A stretch of DNA of 64,000 nucleotides, from the NCBI GenBank assembly GCA_910585595.1, contig CAJUET010000010.1, positions 1-64,000 on the forward strand, given 5' to 3'. The DNA is from an uncultured Christensenella sp. (GTDB taxonomy: Bacteria > Bacillota > Clostridia > Christensenellales > Borkfalkiaceae). A model generated the notes under the pieces. It ran no database searches. It was given only the letters and a program-made list of their open reading frames with translations, and was not told the DNA's origin. The translations under genes and the position numbers were made by a program. This document shows, piece after piece, positions 34,501 through 41,814 of this stretch (the first letter of the stretch is position 1; each line of letters starts with the position of its first letter).

Positions 34501-35391
34501 GCCCGCAACGTCTACCTTGGGCATAGGCACTTCGTCGCGCGAGAACAGCTTGCAATCCTTATCGAAATAGATATAGGTGTCGGGTCTCTGTACGTTGACA
34601 TCGGCGCCCTTGTAATTCCAGCCGTACCAATAAAATTGTCCGTCCCTTCCGTCCTCGACCTGCACTTTATCCACGTGACCGAACGCGATCCCGATGGTGT
34701 CGTCCTTTTCCATCATGATTTCCTTGTACTGAACCATGACCTCCATGGAATAGCCCGTATCGTTTTTCGTCGCGCCGTTGTTGAGGGTGCTCCCCTCGTT
34801 GATAGAGACCTCGTAGTCGATGAGTCCGTTCCACATGCCCCATTGACCGCCCGCGCCCATCATGATACGCGCTTTTCCGTGAATGCCGAAGTTGAATTGG
34901 AAGTCGTCGGGCTGGGGATTTTGTCCGCCGTCCGCCTTGGTGTCGATATAAATCTCCACGCTGTCGCCGCGGCACACCTCGTCGCCGTTGGTGGACCCCT
35001 GCGTGAGCAGAACGCTGTCCTTCACGTCGAAATAGAAGAACATTGCCCGTTCGCCGCGATACGCCTTTACGCTCACCGCTTCGCCGTCAGCCCCGCCGTA
35101 GGTGAGAAGAACTGGCGCGCTTTTCCACTGCTCGTCGTCCGCTTTTCCGTCGATCACGAGCTCGGGCGCGGTGTAATTGCCGTCGTAGTCGAATTGACCG
35201 CCGCCCGGTTGCTTATCCGGATTGTAATCCACGTACTCGTCGTCATTCGAGCCCACGAAGCCGGGACCCTCGGGCTCACCGGGTCCGCCCGGTCCGACGG
35301 GTCCGCCCGGCTCGTCGCCCTTACATGCGGCAAAGCCCATCAGGGCGCATACCGCAAGCGCACATACTGCCAGCCATCCTTTTTTCTTCAT
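31519..35391 (-). CDS. Giant surface lipoprotein with alternating DOMON and CarboxypepD-reg domains
   Basis: 1290 residues, AAGGAGG upstream. Signal peptide with lipobox GFAAC (Cys23), then a Pro/Gly-rich linker (PGGPVGPGGPGEP). Four CBM9/DOMON-like sheets (about 65-270, 470-650, 900-1070, 1080-1290), recognisable by repeats such as ELVIDGKADDEQW, EIYIDTKADGG and LLYIDTGEPAAGW. Carboxypeptidase-regulatory-like domains lie between them (VDVAGNVKDQDGNAVAGATA; VTGKVTDQDGNAVEGATVEI; LKGKVVGLSGNLAGVTV). No catalytic motif. It probably tethers polysaccharide at the membrane and hands it to the GH43 enzymes and the transporter encoded on either side. Confidence 0.8.
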   Translation of the reverse strand: MKKKGWLAVCALAVCALMGFAACKGDEPGGPVGPGGPGEPEGPGFVGSNDDEYVDYNPDKQPGGGQFDYDGNYTAPELVIDGKADDEQWKSAPVLLTYGGADGEAVSVKAYRGERAMFFYFDVKDSVLLTQGSTNGDEVCRGDSVEIYIDTKADGGQNPQPDDFQFNFGIHGKARIMMGAGGQWGMWNGLIDYEVSINEGSTLNNGATKNDTGYSMEVMVQYKEIMMEKDDTIGIAFGHVDKVQVEDGRDGQFYWYGWNYKGADVNVQRPDTYIYFDKDCKLFSRDEVPMPKVDVAGNVKDQDGNAVAGATATLKADGEEGAGTTATTDANGYFVFAGTDSEKSYGVTVTKDNYIAATGSYTRAELRAANGEPVIKDFTLTSTASLTYTTLTGTVKNIAYGTVEGATVTVKNTTIEATTGAGGTFSLASVPANNGDVTIVISKAGYDDTELTLAENTMTADGTTALGDLNLNLAVTRGLVVAAATDKGTNKGHFVNAEVTVARTLNGIEFTFDGERKLHAEGKIEVYINKGKTNGTVKKPDDGTLWKFNLFPNGALNGELAAKSSTAGLVYTVHSNTESYQATLLVPYSYLGMENNPLECIGFAIGEWIEAIKAWDPMALNGGAAIQPDYTTDYLRLDAKNRLYSASHNDTLVLLSGNVGTAGVGISAGGKSTVSGADGAWSIQLPLTWTGTPAVSAAITVNYTKTGYKPKTSTVPAGHFTVDVLAWEDETVTSLTQHLVTVTGKVTDQDGNAVEGATVEIRGEGVDHTMTTGSDGTYTIEDITTLVGVKVIFSKDGYATGVEEITAKQLAETEGSFTLNRQITNLTNLKTTTLKGKVVGLSGNLAGVTVTAGDTFTSITEATLTATTGEDGTFEIADFPLVDGTVTLTLDGYRTHTFNLRGAEMTETEHSLGSVFLAREYEALGSAFGTKSDSFAGFVPYVTRGETGFEFKFVGSKAFTGNIEMFVDTKRSKGDGGRDATDYRFNLYADGSVIVKNWQGGTETEVASASLAAARIAGTAAAPEVTFTLPYAFIGVTSTEIIGVSFGQACADGWDGWTLAEEFATLKGVNGSMYVKPEMTWDYVRIGVDNNPYWSVENDIRITSDYNLHFGRLNDSIHAKLTRDETGVTFEFVTLGTLGTSMNPNANAVQNELILLYIDTGEPAAGWGNDYQYKIGPDGRVRGKAGAWWGFDSGDAKANAEITTNEGLTTIKFKMLYSDIGITKDEVFGFTLVEGWQTGDNWSNEYGANTLYMNGDTYYQVGDAANTANYLRVKADGTIVVAASNAAVTE

Positions 35392-35418
35392 AATTTCCTC
35401 CTTATAACTTAAAGGGCG

Positions 35419-36333
35419 TCAACCCTTAACTCCCGAAATCGCCAAAGATTCGATAAAGAACTTTTGGCAGGTTATGTAGATAACGAGCATGGGAATGCTC
35501 GCAAGGAACGAGCCCGCAAGCGACATGGGCAGATATACGCCCGAGCCCTGCTCGTTCAAGCCGCCGAGTAAGACCTGCAACGTCTTTGTTTCGGGACTGC
35601 TCAGATAGATAGAAGGCGCAAAATAATCGTTCCAGATTCCGACGAACCAGAAGATGACCTGCGCCGCGATCGCCGTATAGACGAGCGGGAACATAATGAC
35701 GACGAAGCACGTGAAATGGTTCGCCCCGTCGATGCGCGCCGCCTCGAAATAAGCGTTCGGAATCCCCCTCATGTACTGCGTGAGGAAGAAAATCATCGAA
35801 ACGTTACCGAAAAATCCAGGCAGGATAAGCGGCCAAAGCGTATCCGTCATGCCAAGCGCTTCAAACGCACGGTACTGCGGCAGCATGAGCGCCGCGTAAG
35901 GGACCATCATCCCGCTCATGAGAAACAACAGCCAAAACGTTTTGAATCTCAGCTTCAACTTTGCAAAGCTGAACGCCGCCATCGCAGAGACGAACGTACC
36001 GATAAATATCACGCTCACCTCGATGATCACCGTATTGAGAAGTCCTCTGAAAATGGGGAAATTCGGATCGGTAAACAATTGCGTATAAGCCTCGGTCGAC
36101 CAACGGCGCGGGAAGAACGTAAATTCAAGCGCCGCCTCGTCCGCCCCTTTGAAGGAGCTTAGAATCATCCAAAGATACGGAAATACGAGAATAAACGCCC
36201 CCACCGACATAATCAGATAGGTGAACACGCGCAAGCCGATCCTCAATGCCTTTTGCTTGATATCCTTTTTTTCTTTTTCCGTCTTGCCCGATTCGGGTTC
36301 CGGCATATTTAAGAGCATATCTTGATTTTCCAT
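35419..36333 (-). CDS. Carbohydrate ABC transporter permease (MalG/AraQ type)
   Basis: 304 residues, AGGAGT before ATG 36333. A cytosolic N-tail is followed by six helices and the EAA loop EAARIDGANHFTCFVVIMFPL, which docks the ATPase. CUT1 family, second permease. It lies 4 bp from its partner. No ATP-binding gene is in the operon, so a shared MsmX-type ATPase elsewhere is expected. Confidence 0.92.
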   Translation of the reverse strand: MENQDMLLNMPEPESGKTEKEKKDIKQKALRIGLRVFTYLIMSVGAFILVFPYLWMILSSFKGADEAALEFTFFPRRWSTEAYTQLFTDPNFPIFRGLLNTVIIEVSVIFIGTFVSAMAAFSFAKLKLRFKTFWLLFLMSGMMVPYAALMLPQYRAFEALGMTDTLWPLILPGFFGNVSMIFFLTQYMRGIPNAYFEAARIDGANHFTCFVVIMFPLVYTAIAAQVIFWFVGIWNDYFAPSIYLSSPETKTLQVLLGGLNEQGSGVYLPMSLAGSFLASIPMLVIYITCQKFFIESLAISGVKG

Positions 36334-36337
36334 ATCA

Positions 36338-37306
36338 TTACTCCTCGTAAACCCATTTGTTGGACAGCTTGAACTGGATAAGCGTTATGATCATAATGCA
36401 GATCGAAAGCAGAATGGATGCGGCGGACGCAATGCCGTAACCGGATACGCCGTCCGTTCTCTTTGCCCAAATAAAGTGCACGATCGTCTGCGCGCCCGAA
36501 TAATTATTGGCAAAGACCTGCGAATCGGCAAACGATTGAAGCCCGCCGATGAGTCCCGTAATAAGCAGATAGAACGCAACGGGCGTGATCATGGGGATCG
36601 TAATCGAGAAGAACTGCCTTACCTTACTCGCGCCGTCGAGCGAGGACGCCTCGTAGAGGTCCTTGGGAACGTTGAGCATTCCTGCAAGGAACAAGATCAT
36701 TGCGTGCCCCATTCCGTTGAGCGAGTTCTTGATAATGATCGCACACTTTACCAGCATAGGATCGGCAAACCAAGCGGTCTCCGTTCCGAATATATAATTG
36801 AGCACGCCGTCGCTACGGAAAATGTATCTCCATACGATATTGAGCGCAACCGCACTCGATACCGCGGGCAGGTAATAGAGCACCTGATATACCTTGCTCC
36901 CCTTGATATCTCCGAGACGCAAAAGTCCCGCGACCACAAGCCCGAGAAACAGACTGATCGGCATGCTCAATAATAAGAACAAGGTATTTCCGATCGATTT
37001 CAGGTATTGATTACCTACTTCGCCGGGCGTACCCATACCCGAAAACAGATTGATATAGTGCTTGAATCCGACAAATTCCGAAACGCCACGCCTCGACCAG
37101 TAATCCTGAAAGCTGAACACGAAGGTGAACACCATCGAAATTGCCGTAAAAATGATAAACCCTGCAACAGGTAAAGCGATAAAGAGGAACGCGATCAGAT
37201 TCTCTCTGCGTTCGATCTTGCTCACCTTCCTCTTTTTGGGTTGCGGCTTGGGAGGAATAACGGCAACCCGCTCTTCCTCCGCCGCCGTAATTTCAACGTC
37301 GTTCAT
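36338..37306 (-). CDS. Carbohydrate ABC transporter permease (MalF/LplB type)
   Basis: Start at ATG 37306 (AAGGAG at 7 bp), not the longer frame to 37381; 322 residues. A basic cytosolic N-terminus (PKPQPKKRKVSKIERRE), six membrane helices and the EAA motif LYEASSLDGASKVRQFFSITI. Partner of the permease 4 bp downstream; it starts 10 bp after the binding-protein gene, so the three are one transcript. Confidence 0.92.
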   Translation of the reverse strand: MNDVEITAAEEERVAVIPPKPQPKKRKVSKIERRENLIAFLFIALPVAGFIIFTAISMVFTFVFSFQDYWSRRGVSEFVGFKHYINLFSGMGTPGEVGNQYLKSIGNTLFLLLSMPISLFLGLVVAGLLRLGDIKGSKVYQVLYYLPAVSSAVALNIVWRYIFRSDGVLNYIFGTETAWFADPMLVKCAIIIKNSLNGMGHAMILFLAGMLNVPKDLYEASSLDGASKVRQFFSITIPMITPVAFYLLITGLIGGLQSFADSQVFANNYSGAQTIVHFIWAKRTDGVSGYGIASAASILLSICIMIITLIQFKLSNKWVYEE

Positions 37307-37316
37307 GGGATTCTCC

Positions 37317-38819
37317 TTATGCGATACCCAGCTCTTCACGCATGGTATTGAGCTTGCCCTGTAAGATACCGTTATAGGCATTACAGATATCTACCGCAGT
37401 CTTTTTCCCCTTCCAAAGCCCCTCATTGCCGAGGTAGGTCGTGAAATCAGTGTACCAGCCGCTCGAATAGGTGTAATAGTGCGCGCGCGTTTTGCCGCCG
37501 ATTTTATCCGTTGCGGAAGTCCCGTCGATGGTATCGAGCCATACGGAACGGTCTGCGGGGTCCTTGCCCGTGAGAAGATTCTGCGTATCGTTCTTATATT
37601 CGTTTTGCGCCATGCTCACGATATTGGGAACCTGTTGACCGAGCTCGTAGAACTTGCGCTGTGCATTCTCGTTCATGGAGAGATACTTCGCAAGACGCAT
37701 TGCCGCCTGCGCTTTCACGCCGTTCGTCTTTCTGTTGCTGCTTACGCAATACGCCATCGAGCCGACCCACGCAGTGCTCGAACCGTCGTCCGCGGTATCG
37801 TATTGTCCGTCCGCCCCCGGTCCGTAGGGAACGGGAAGAATGTTCGATTTAAACTTATCGCCCACCAAAGACCAGAAGTCCGCCGCATTCCAGGGTCCCA
37901 TAAAGCTGAAAATAATGTTTCCGCCCTGGAAGCGCGTGAAGCCGTCGGTATCCGCCTGTTTCTCTTCGGGCGTCATAACGCCGTCGCCGCCCTGAGCGGT
38001 AGGAATGCCGAGGTTCGCCGCAAACTGCAACGCATCCGTAAATACTTTTTCCGTGATACGCGACGTTTCGGCGCCCGCGTTAAAGAAATCCGCATTGTTG
38101 GAGTAAAGCGCCGCGAGCACCTCGTAATGGCTGAGCCCGTATTGATCGGCGCCCAGTCCCGGAACAAGCGCTTTGAGCAAGGTACGGAATTGTTCAAACG
38201 TCATCGGATCCTTCGGATTGAGATAGGTCGAATAAATTTCTTCTTTATTCAAATTGTTTTTCTCGATTTGCTTATCGAGCAAGGTCTTGTTGTAGACAAG
38301 CGTGAAGGGACCGAGATCCTTGGGAAGCCCGTACAGCTTCGCACCCTCGCTCTTGCCGAGGAGCATGGTGTCGTCGTTATAGTAGTAGAGATTGACCGCC
38401 TCGGGCCAGACGGCGGAAAGCTCGTCGTCGGTAACGTAACCGCTGATGTCTCTCAGCATACCGTCCGCAACGTACCCGTAGAACTCGTAATCGGGAAGAA
38501 GAAACAAATCGGGCGGGTTTGTTTTTGCGCCTTCCAGCTTGTTCAGATATGCGGCGTCGCCCGTCGTGCAGGTATAATTCACGTTGATATTTTCATTGCC
38601 CGGTTCCGCCATAAATTGCTGCACGAGAGTGCGGTAGTTCGCCTCCTCCGCAGGACTGCCCCAGCCCCAGAAATTGATATCGACCTGTTCCGTAATGGGC
38701 GTTTCGGGAGTGATGACCTCGCCCTGATCGTTCCCGCCGTCGCCACACGCGGCAAGACAGCCCGTTGCCAGGACGCCCGTAAGTGCAAGTGCAAGTACCG
38801 GAATGCTCTTTTTCTTCAT
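37317..38819 (-). CDS. Extracellular sugar-binding lipoprotein of the ABC transporter
   Basis: 500 residues, AAGGAG upstream. Signal peptide with lipobox CLAAC (Cys25). Family-1 solute-binding protein: VDINFWGWGSPAEEANYRTL, PDLFLLPDYEFYGYVADGML, ARL-type closing helices (MRLAKYLSMNENAQRKFYEL). First gene of the operon, after a 150-nt leader with a 20-bp palindrome. It should capture oligosaccharides released by the two GH43 lipoproteins. Confidence 0.93.
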   Translation of the reverse strand: MKKKSIPVLALALTGVLATGCLAACGDGGNDQGEVITPETPITEQVDINFWGWGSPAEEANYRTLVQQFMAEPGNENINVNYTCTTGDAAYLNKLEGAKTNPPDLFLLPDYEFYGYVADGMLRDISGYVTDDELSAVWPEAVNLYYYNDDTMLLGKSEGAKLYGLPKDLGPFTLVYNKTLLDKQIEKNNLNKEEIYSTYLNPKDPMTFEQFRTLLKALVPGLGADQYGLSHYEVLAALYSNNADFFNAGAETSRITEKVFTDALQFAANLGIPTAQGGDGVMTPEEKQADTDGFTRFQGGNIIFSFMGPWNAADFWSLVGDKFKSNILPVPYGPGADGQYDTADDGSSTAWVGSMAYCVSSNRKTNGVKAQAAMRLAKYLSMNENAQRKFYELGQQVPNIVSMAQNEYKNDTQNLLTGKDPADRSVWLDTIDGTSATDKIGGKTRAHYYTYSSGWYTDFTTYLGNEGLWKGKKTAVDICNAYNGILQGKLNTMREELGIA

Positions 38820-38873
38820 AACTTTTCTCCTTATTTACAGGGCATTGCCCTTTTTTCCTTTTAATAGTTTTTA

Positions 38874-38892
38874 GTCTTGCAATCTGCAAGAC
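38874..38892 (-). promoter_or_regulatory. Leader hairpin of the transporter operon
   Basis: GTCTTGCA-ATC-TGCAAGAC, an 8-bp perfect inverted repeat in the 5' leader, immediately beside the 20-bp palindrome. Confidence 0.45.
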
Positions 38893-38893
38893 T

Positions 38894-38913
38894 ACGTTGG
38901 GGTACCCCAACGT
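38894..38913. promoter_or_regulatory. Perfect 20-bp palindrome, putative operator
   Basis: ACGTTGGGGTACCCCAACGT is its own reverse complement. It lies about 60 bp downstream of the -10 box of the transporter promoter, where a roadblock-type repressor (for instance a LacI-family protein) could act. The regulator is not in the window as far as I can tell. Confidence 0.5.
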
Positions 38914-38976
38914 TACGCAATCTTTTGCAAAAGACAAAATGTTTATCATTTACAATGTGTGTAATATTTTATCATA

Positions 38977-39005
38977 ATTATACTTGCTTTATCCGAAGCC
39001 GTCAA
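38977..39005 (-). promoter_or_regulatory. Sigma-A promoter of the glycan operon
   Basis: On the minus strand: TTGACG (39005-39000), 17-bp spacer, TATAAT (38982-38977). It precedes the substrate-binding-protein gene by about 155 nt and is the only strong promoter for the seven genes down to 24.77 kb. Confidence 0.8.
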
Positions 39006-39060
39006 TACCTCTATTGAAATTTGTAAAATTTCTTGTTTTTATTATATGAAAGTTGAAGTA
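39001..39060 (-). promoter_or_regulatory. Conserved 60-bp upstream module, copy 1
   Basis: Aligned without gaps to 43476-43535, 47 of 60 positions are the same, much higher than surrounding DNA. It begins at the -35 box and contains the inverted repeat GAAATTTTACAAATTTC. Likely the binding site of an activator shared by two operons. Confidence 0.65.
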
Positions 39061-39073
39061 ATATAAATTTCAT

Positions 39074-39110
39074 GTAACAAAAAACAGCCGATTCGGCTGT
39101 TTTTTGTTAC
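39074..39110. terminator. Bidirectional terminator after the GDPD gene
   Basis: GTAACAAAAAACAGCCGA pairs with TCGGCTGTTTTTTGTTAC. It has A and T runs on both sides and lies 12 bp beyond the GDPD stop. Confidence 0.8.
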
Positions 39111-39121
39111 TGAAAATCATT

Positions 39122-41794
39122 TTATTTTTTCTTCTTTTTCGTGACAAGCACGGCGCCCGATGCGCACGCCGCCAAACAGCAAGCCGCCAAGCCAACGCCG
39201 AATCCCCCCGCGATCGAGCCATTGCAACCGCTTTCCCCCTCGGACTCTTTGTTCTCGTTTTGATCTCCCCCGTTTCCTTCATCGGGAATCGGATCGGGAA
39301 CCGGGTCCGGGTCGGGCGTAGGATCGGGATCGGGTTCCTCGAATACGTAAGAAGGATCTCCGATAACGAACGGCGCCGTATAGAGCGTCATAGTCCGCTC
39401 ATTCGCGTTCGTGAACGTATAAGAAACGATAACGTTCCAATAATTGCCGACCTGCTCGGCGGAGAATACCTTGCCCGTTACGGTTTGCGTTGCACCGAGA
39501 TAGGTAGTACTCCGAACCGAAACCTCGTCCCCTGCCGCTAAGGTCTGCACGTTCTGTCCTGATACGCCCTCGACCTTATAAACCGTATTCATGAGCACGT
39601 TTGCCGCGTTGTTCGTAATGCCCGTGTACCCGAGCTCCGCAGCCTCGACAATGGCATACTGCGTGCTGAACGTCCAATACCAATTTGCAATACCGCGATC
39701 GGTAAGGCAGGCTTTATTGTATGCCGCCTGTGCGACCGTTGCACTGTAACCGATATCTACACCGCTGTTATACCACCCTATATTGACCAAATCGTTTTGC
39801 AGCGTTTCGGGTCCGTTTCCGCTCATAAGATATGCGGTGGGCACGGTAGGAAGCTCGTTTTTGAATGCGGTGAGCAGATCGTCGCCGCTGTTGTTGAAAG
39901 TAATCATCACGAGCTGATCGAGCACGTCGTACTGTCCCTCTCCCGTGCCGATCAATGCTTTGATTTTTTCAGCGATCGTCGCGCCCGCTTTAAGTTCGAG
40001 CACGAGCACCACGTCCTTGTTTTGTTCAAGAATCTCAAACACTTCTTCGAGCACGGGGATATGCTGTCCGTCCTTCAAGGTGTATTCTTGGATTTCTGCG
40101 AGCGTCATATCGCCTATATTTCCCGTACCGGTAGTCGTTCTGTCGATCGAAGAATCGTGCATGACGACGATATGTCCGTCCTTTGTAAGGTGCACGTCCA
40201 ATTCGAGATGCGACGCGCCCAACCCGATTGCCGTATTCACGGCTCCGATCGAGTTTTCGGTAGGATAAATAGAGGGATTGTCTATATTCGAGAAGCTTGC
40301 TCTGTGGGCAACGTTATACGACATTCGCGTATAACTGTTCTCGGGGTAGCTCTCCAAAGCATCGTACACCGCGCCGAAATCAGAAGAAATTACGCCGTAT
40401 GCACCGCTGACGATACAGGTATGGAGATCGATGCTCTTTGTGCCGTCGGCAACGACCCAAACCGTTTTGAAGCGCGCCTGAATGTAGCGGACGTTTTCAG
40501 GCGTTGCCATGCACTCGGGAATGACTACGACGTTCGCAAGATTCGCATTCGTTTTGCCGACGATGTTGTTATAGAGGTCAAGCTGCCCGTTCGTATAAAA
40601 ATCTTCCTTATCGTAGCTTATGATTCCGCGGATATGCGGGCAAGCCGTGCGTACCTTTTTGACCAATGCGGGATTCGCGCTCATGACCGCTATATCGAGA
40701 ATGGTTCGCGAATCGTTAAGACACGCAATCAATGCGTCCGCCGCCCCTTCGTCCCCGACGTTTATCACGGGAATCACCGCATTGTTCAGGCTTTCGTAAA
40801 TCTCCGTAAAGGAGCCCAAGACCGTTTCGTTTGCATCGACGATCTTGCAATCCCCATTCAAATGCAGGATTGCGTTAGACGGCTTTTCCGTTCCCTGCAA
40901 GCTTTCCAGAGCGTTTCTGTCCGTCACATCGCACACAACGGTGGGCGCGTTCACGATTTTAACGTCGGGGTTCTGATAGGTTGAAACAACAGGACCGTAT
41001 ACCTCTTCCGGCTCGGTGACGGAAGGAGCTACAACCTCCCTTTGAATGGTACAGCTTGCAATATTGATTGCGGAAAAGTTCAGAATGAGCGCAAATCCGC
41101 CCGAGGTGCGTTCTGCACCGACAACTTCGTCCTTATCCGAAGTTACCGCGTCGCGTATCTTCACGCCGTCCATATAATGCGTGGCGGTATTGCCGCTCAT
41201 CGTAATCGTCACCGTATGATACTTTCCGTCGGTGAGCGCGTTGGTATAGCCCGCAGTCTTGGCGTCGCTGTCCTTATAGCCGTGGTCTCCGCCCGTAACC
41301 CCGCTGATCACCTTGCCCGAATTTGCCGTATAGTGGGAATTGCCGTTCATGCGGTAAGCGGCAACGTATCCGCTCGGCGCATTATCCACCATCTGCATGT
41401 GATACATAACGCCGAACCATCTCGCAGCGTCTCTGTACTGCGTGATTCTGAATTTCATCGTAAACGTGAAATCGGTGTAATCGGTCACGTCGGGATTGAT
41501 CAAATATACGGAACCCAAATACACCGAACCGTCCGTTTGCCCCTGCGAATTTCCGTTGGTGTTCTGTAATCTCAGCTCCTGATAGGGTGCGATATAGGCG
41601 CTTGAATTTCCCACTTGATTCCCCGCAGTCGTGCACTGCCGCCAATCGTTCTCGGGATATTCCGAAAAGTCTTCAACGTAATCGTAATCCGTTCCCGCCG
41701 CAGCAACGGACACGGTTTTTTGAATTGCAAGCGCACCTCCTGCCCCTGCAAGCGCGACTGCGGAAACCGCCATACCTAAAATTGTCTTTTTCAT
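39122..41794 (-). CDS. Surface glycerophosphodiester phosphodiesterase-like protein
   Basis: Start ATG 41794 (AAGGAGG), 890 residues. Signal peptide, then a LamG-like sheet (about 35-240: VEDFSEYPENDW, YTDFTFTMKFRITQY), an unassigned middle region, and a GDPD TIM barrel (about 505-760): AHRASF, PENSIGAV, HLELDVHLTKDGHIVVMHD with the metal-binding E-x-D and catalytic His, VLVLELKAG. An Ig-like segment and a Pro/Asp-rich stalk follow. The C-terminus, SGCNGSIAGGFG-helix-KKKKK, looks like a Cys-containing sorting signal rather than LPXTG. It would hydrolyse glycerophosphodiesters or teichoic-acid-like substrates outside the cell. Second gene after the SGNH hydrolase. Confidence 0.8.
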   Translation of the reverse strand: MKKTILGMAVSAVALAGAGGALAIQKTVSVAAAGTDYDYVEDFSEYPENDWRQCTTAGNQVGNSSAYIAPYQELRLQNTNGNSQGQTDGSVYLGSVYLINPDVTDYTDFTFTMKFRITQYRDAARWFGVMYHMQMVDNAPSGYVAAYRMNGNSHYTANSGKVISGVTGGDHGYKDSDAKTAGYTNALTDGKYHTVTITMSGNTATHYMDGVKIRDAVTSDKDEVVGAERTSGGFALILNFSAINIASCTIQREVVAPSVTEPEEVYGPVVSTYQNPDVKIVNAPTVVCDVTDRNALESLQGTEKPSNAILHLNGDCKIVDANETVLGSFTEIYESLNNAVIPVINVGDEGAADALIACLNDSRTILDIAVMSANPALVKKVRTACPHIRGIISYDKEDFYTNGQLDLYNNIVGKTNANLANVVVIPECMATPENVRYIQARFKTVWVVADGTKSIDLHTCIVSGAYGVISSDFGAVYDALESYPENSYTRMSYNVAHRASFSNIDNPSIYPTENSIGAVNTAIGLGASHLELDVHLTKDGHIVVMHDSSIDRTTTGTGNIGDMTLAEIQEYTLKDGQHIPVLEEVFEILEQNKDVVLVLELKAGATIAEKIKALIGTGEGQYDVLDQLVMITFNNSGDDLLTAFKNELPTVPTAYLMSGNGPETLQNDLVNIGWYNSGVDIGYSATVAQAAYNKACLTDRGIANWYWTFSTQYAIVEAAELGYTGITNNAANVLMNTVYKVEGVSGQNVQTLAAGDEVSVRSTTYLGATQTVTGKVFSAEQVGNYWNVIVSYTFTNANERTMTLYTAPFVIGDPSYVFEEPDPDPTPDPDPVPDPIPDEGNGGDQNENKESEGESGCNGSIAGGFGVGLAACCLAACASGAVLVTKKKKK

Positions 41795-41814
41795 AATTCC
41801 TTCCTCCTTTCTTC

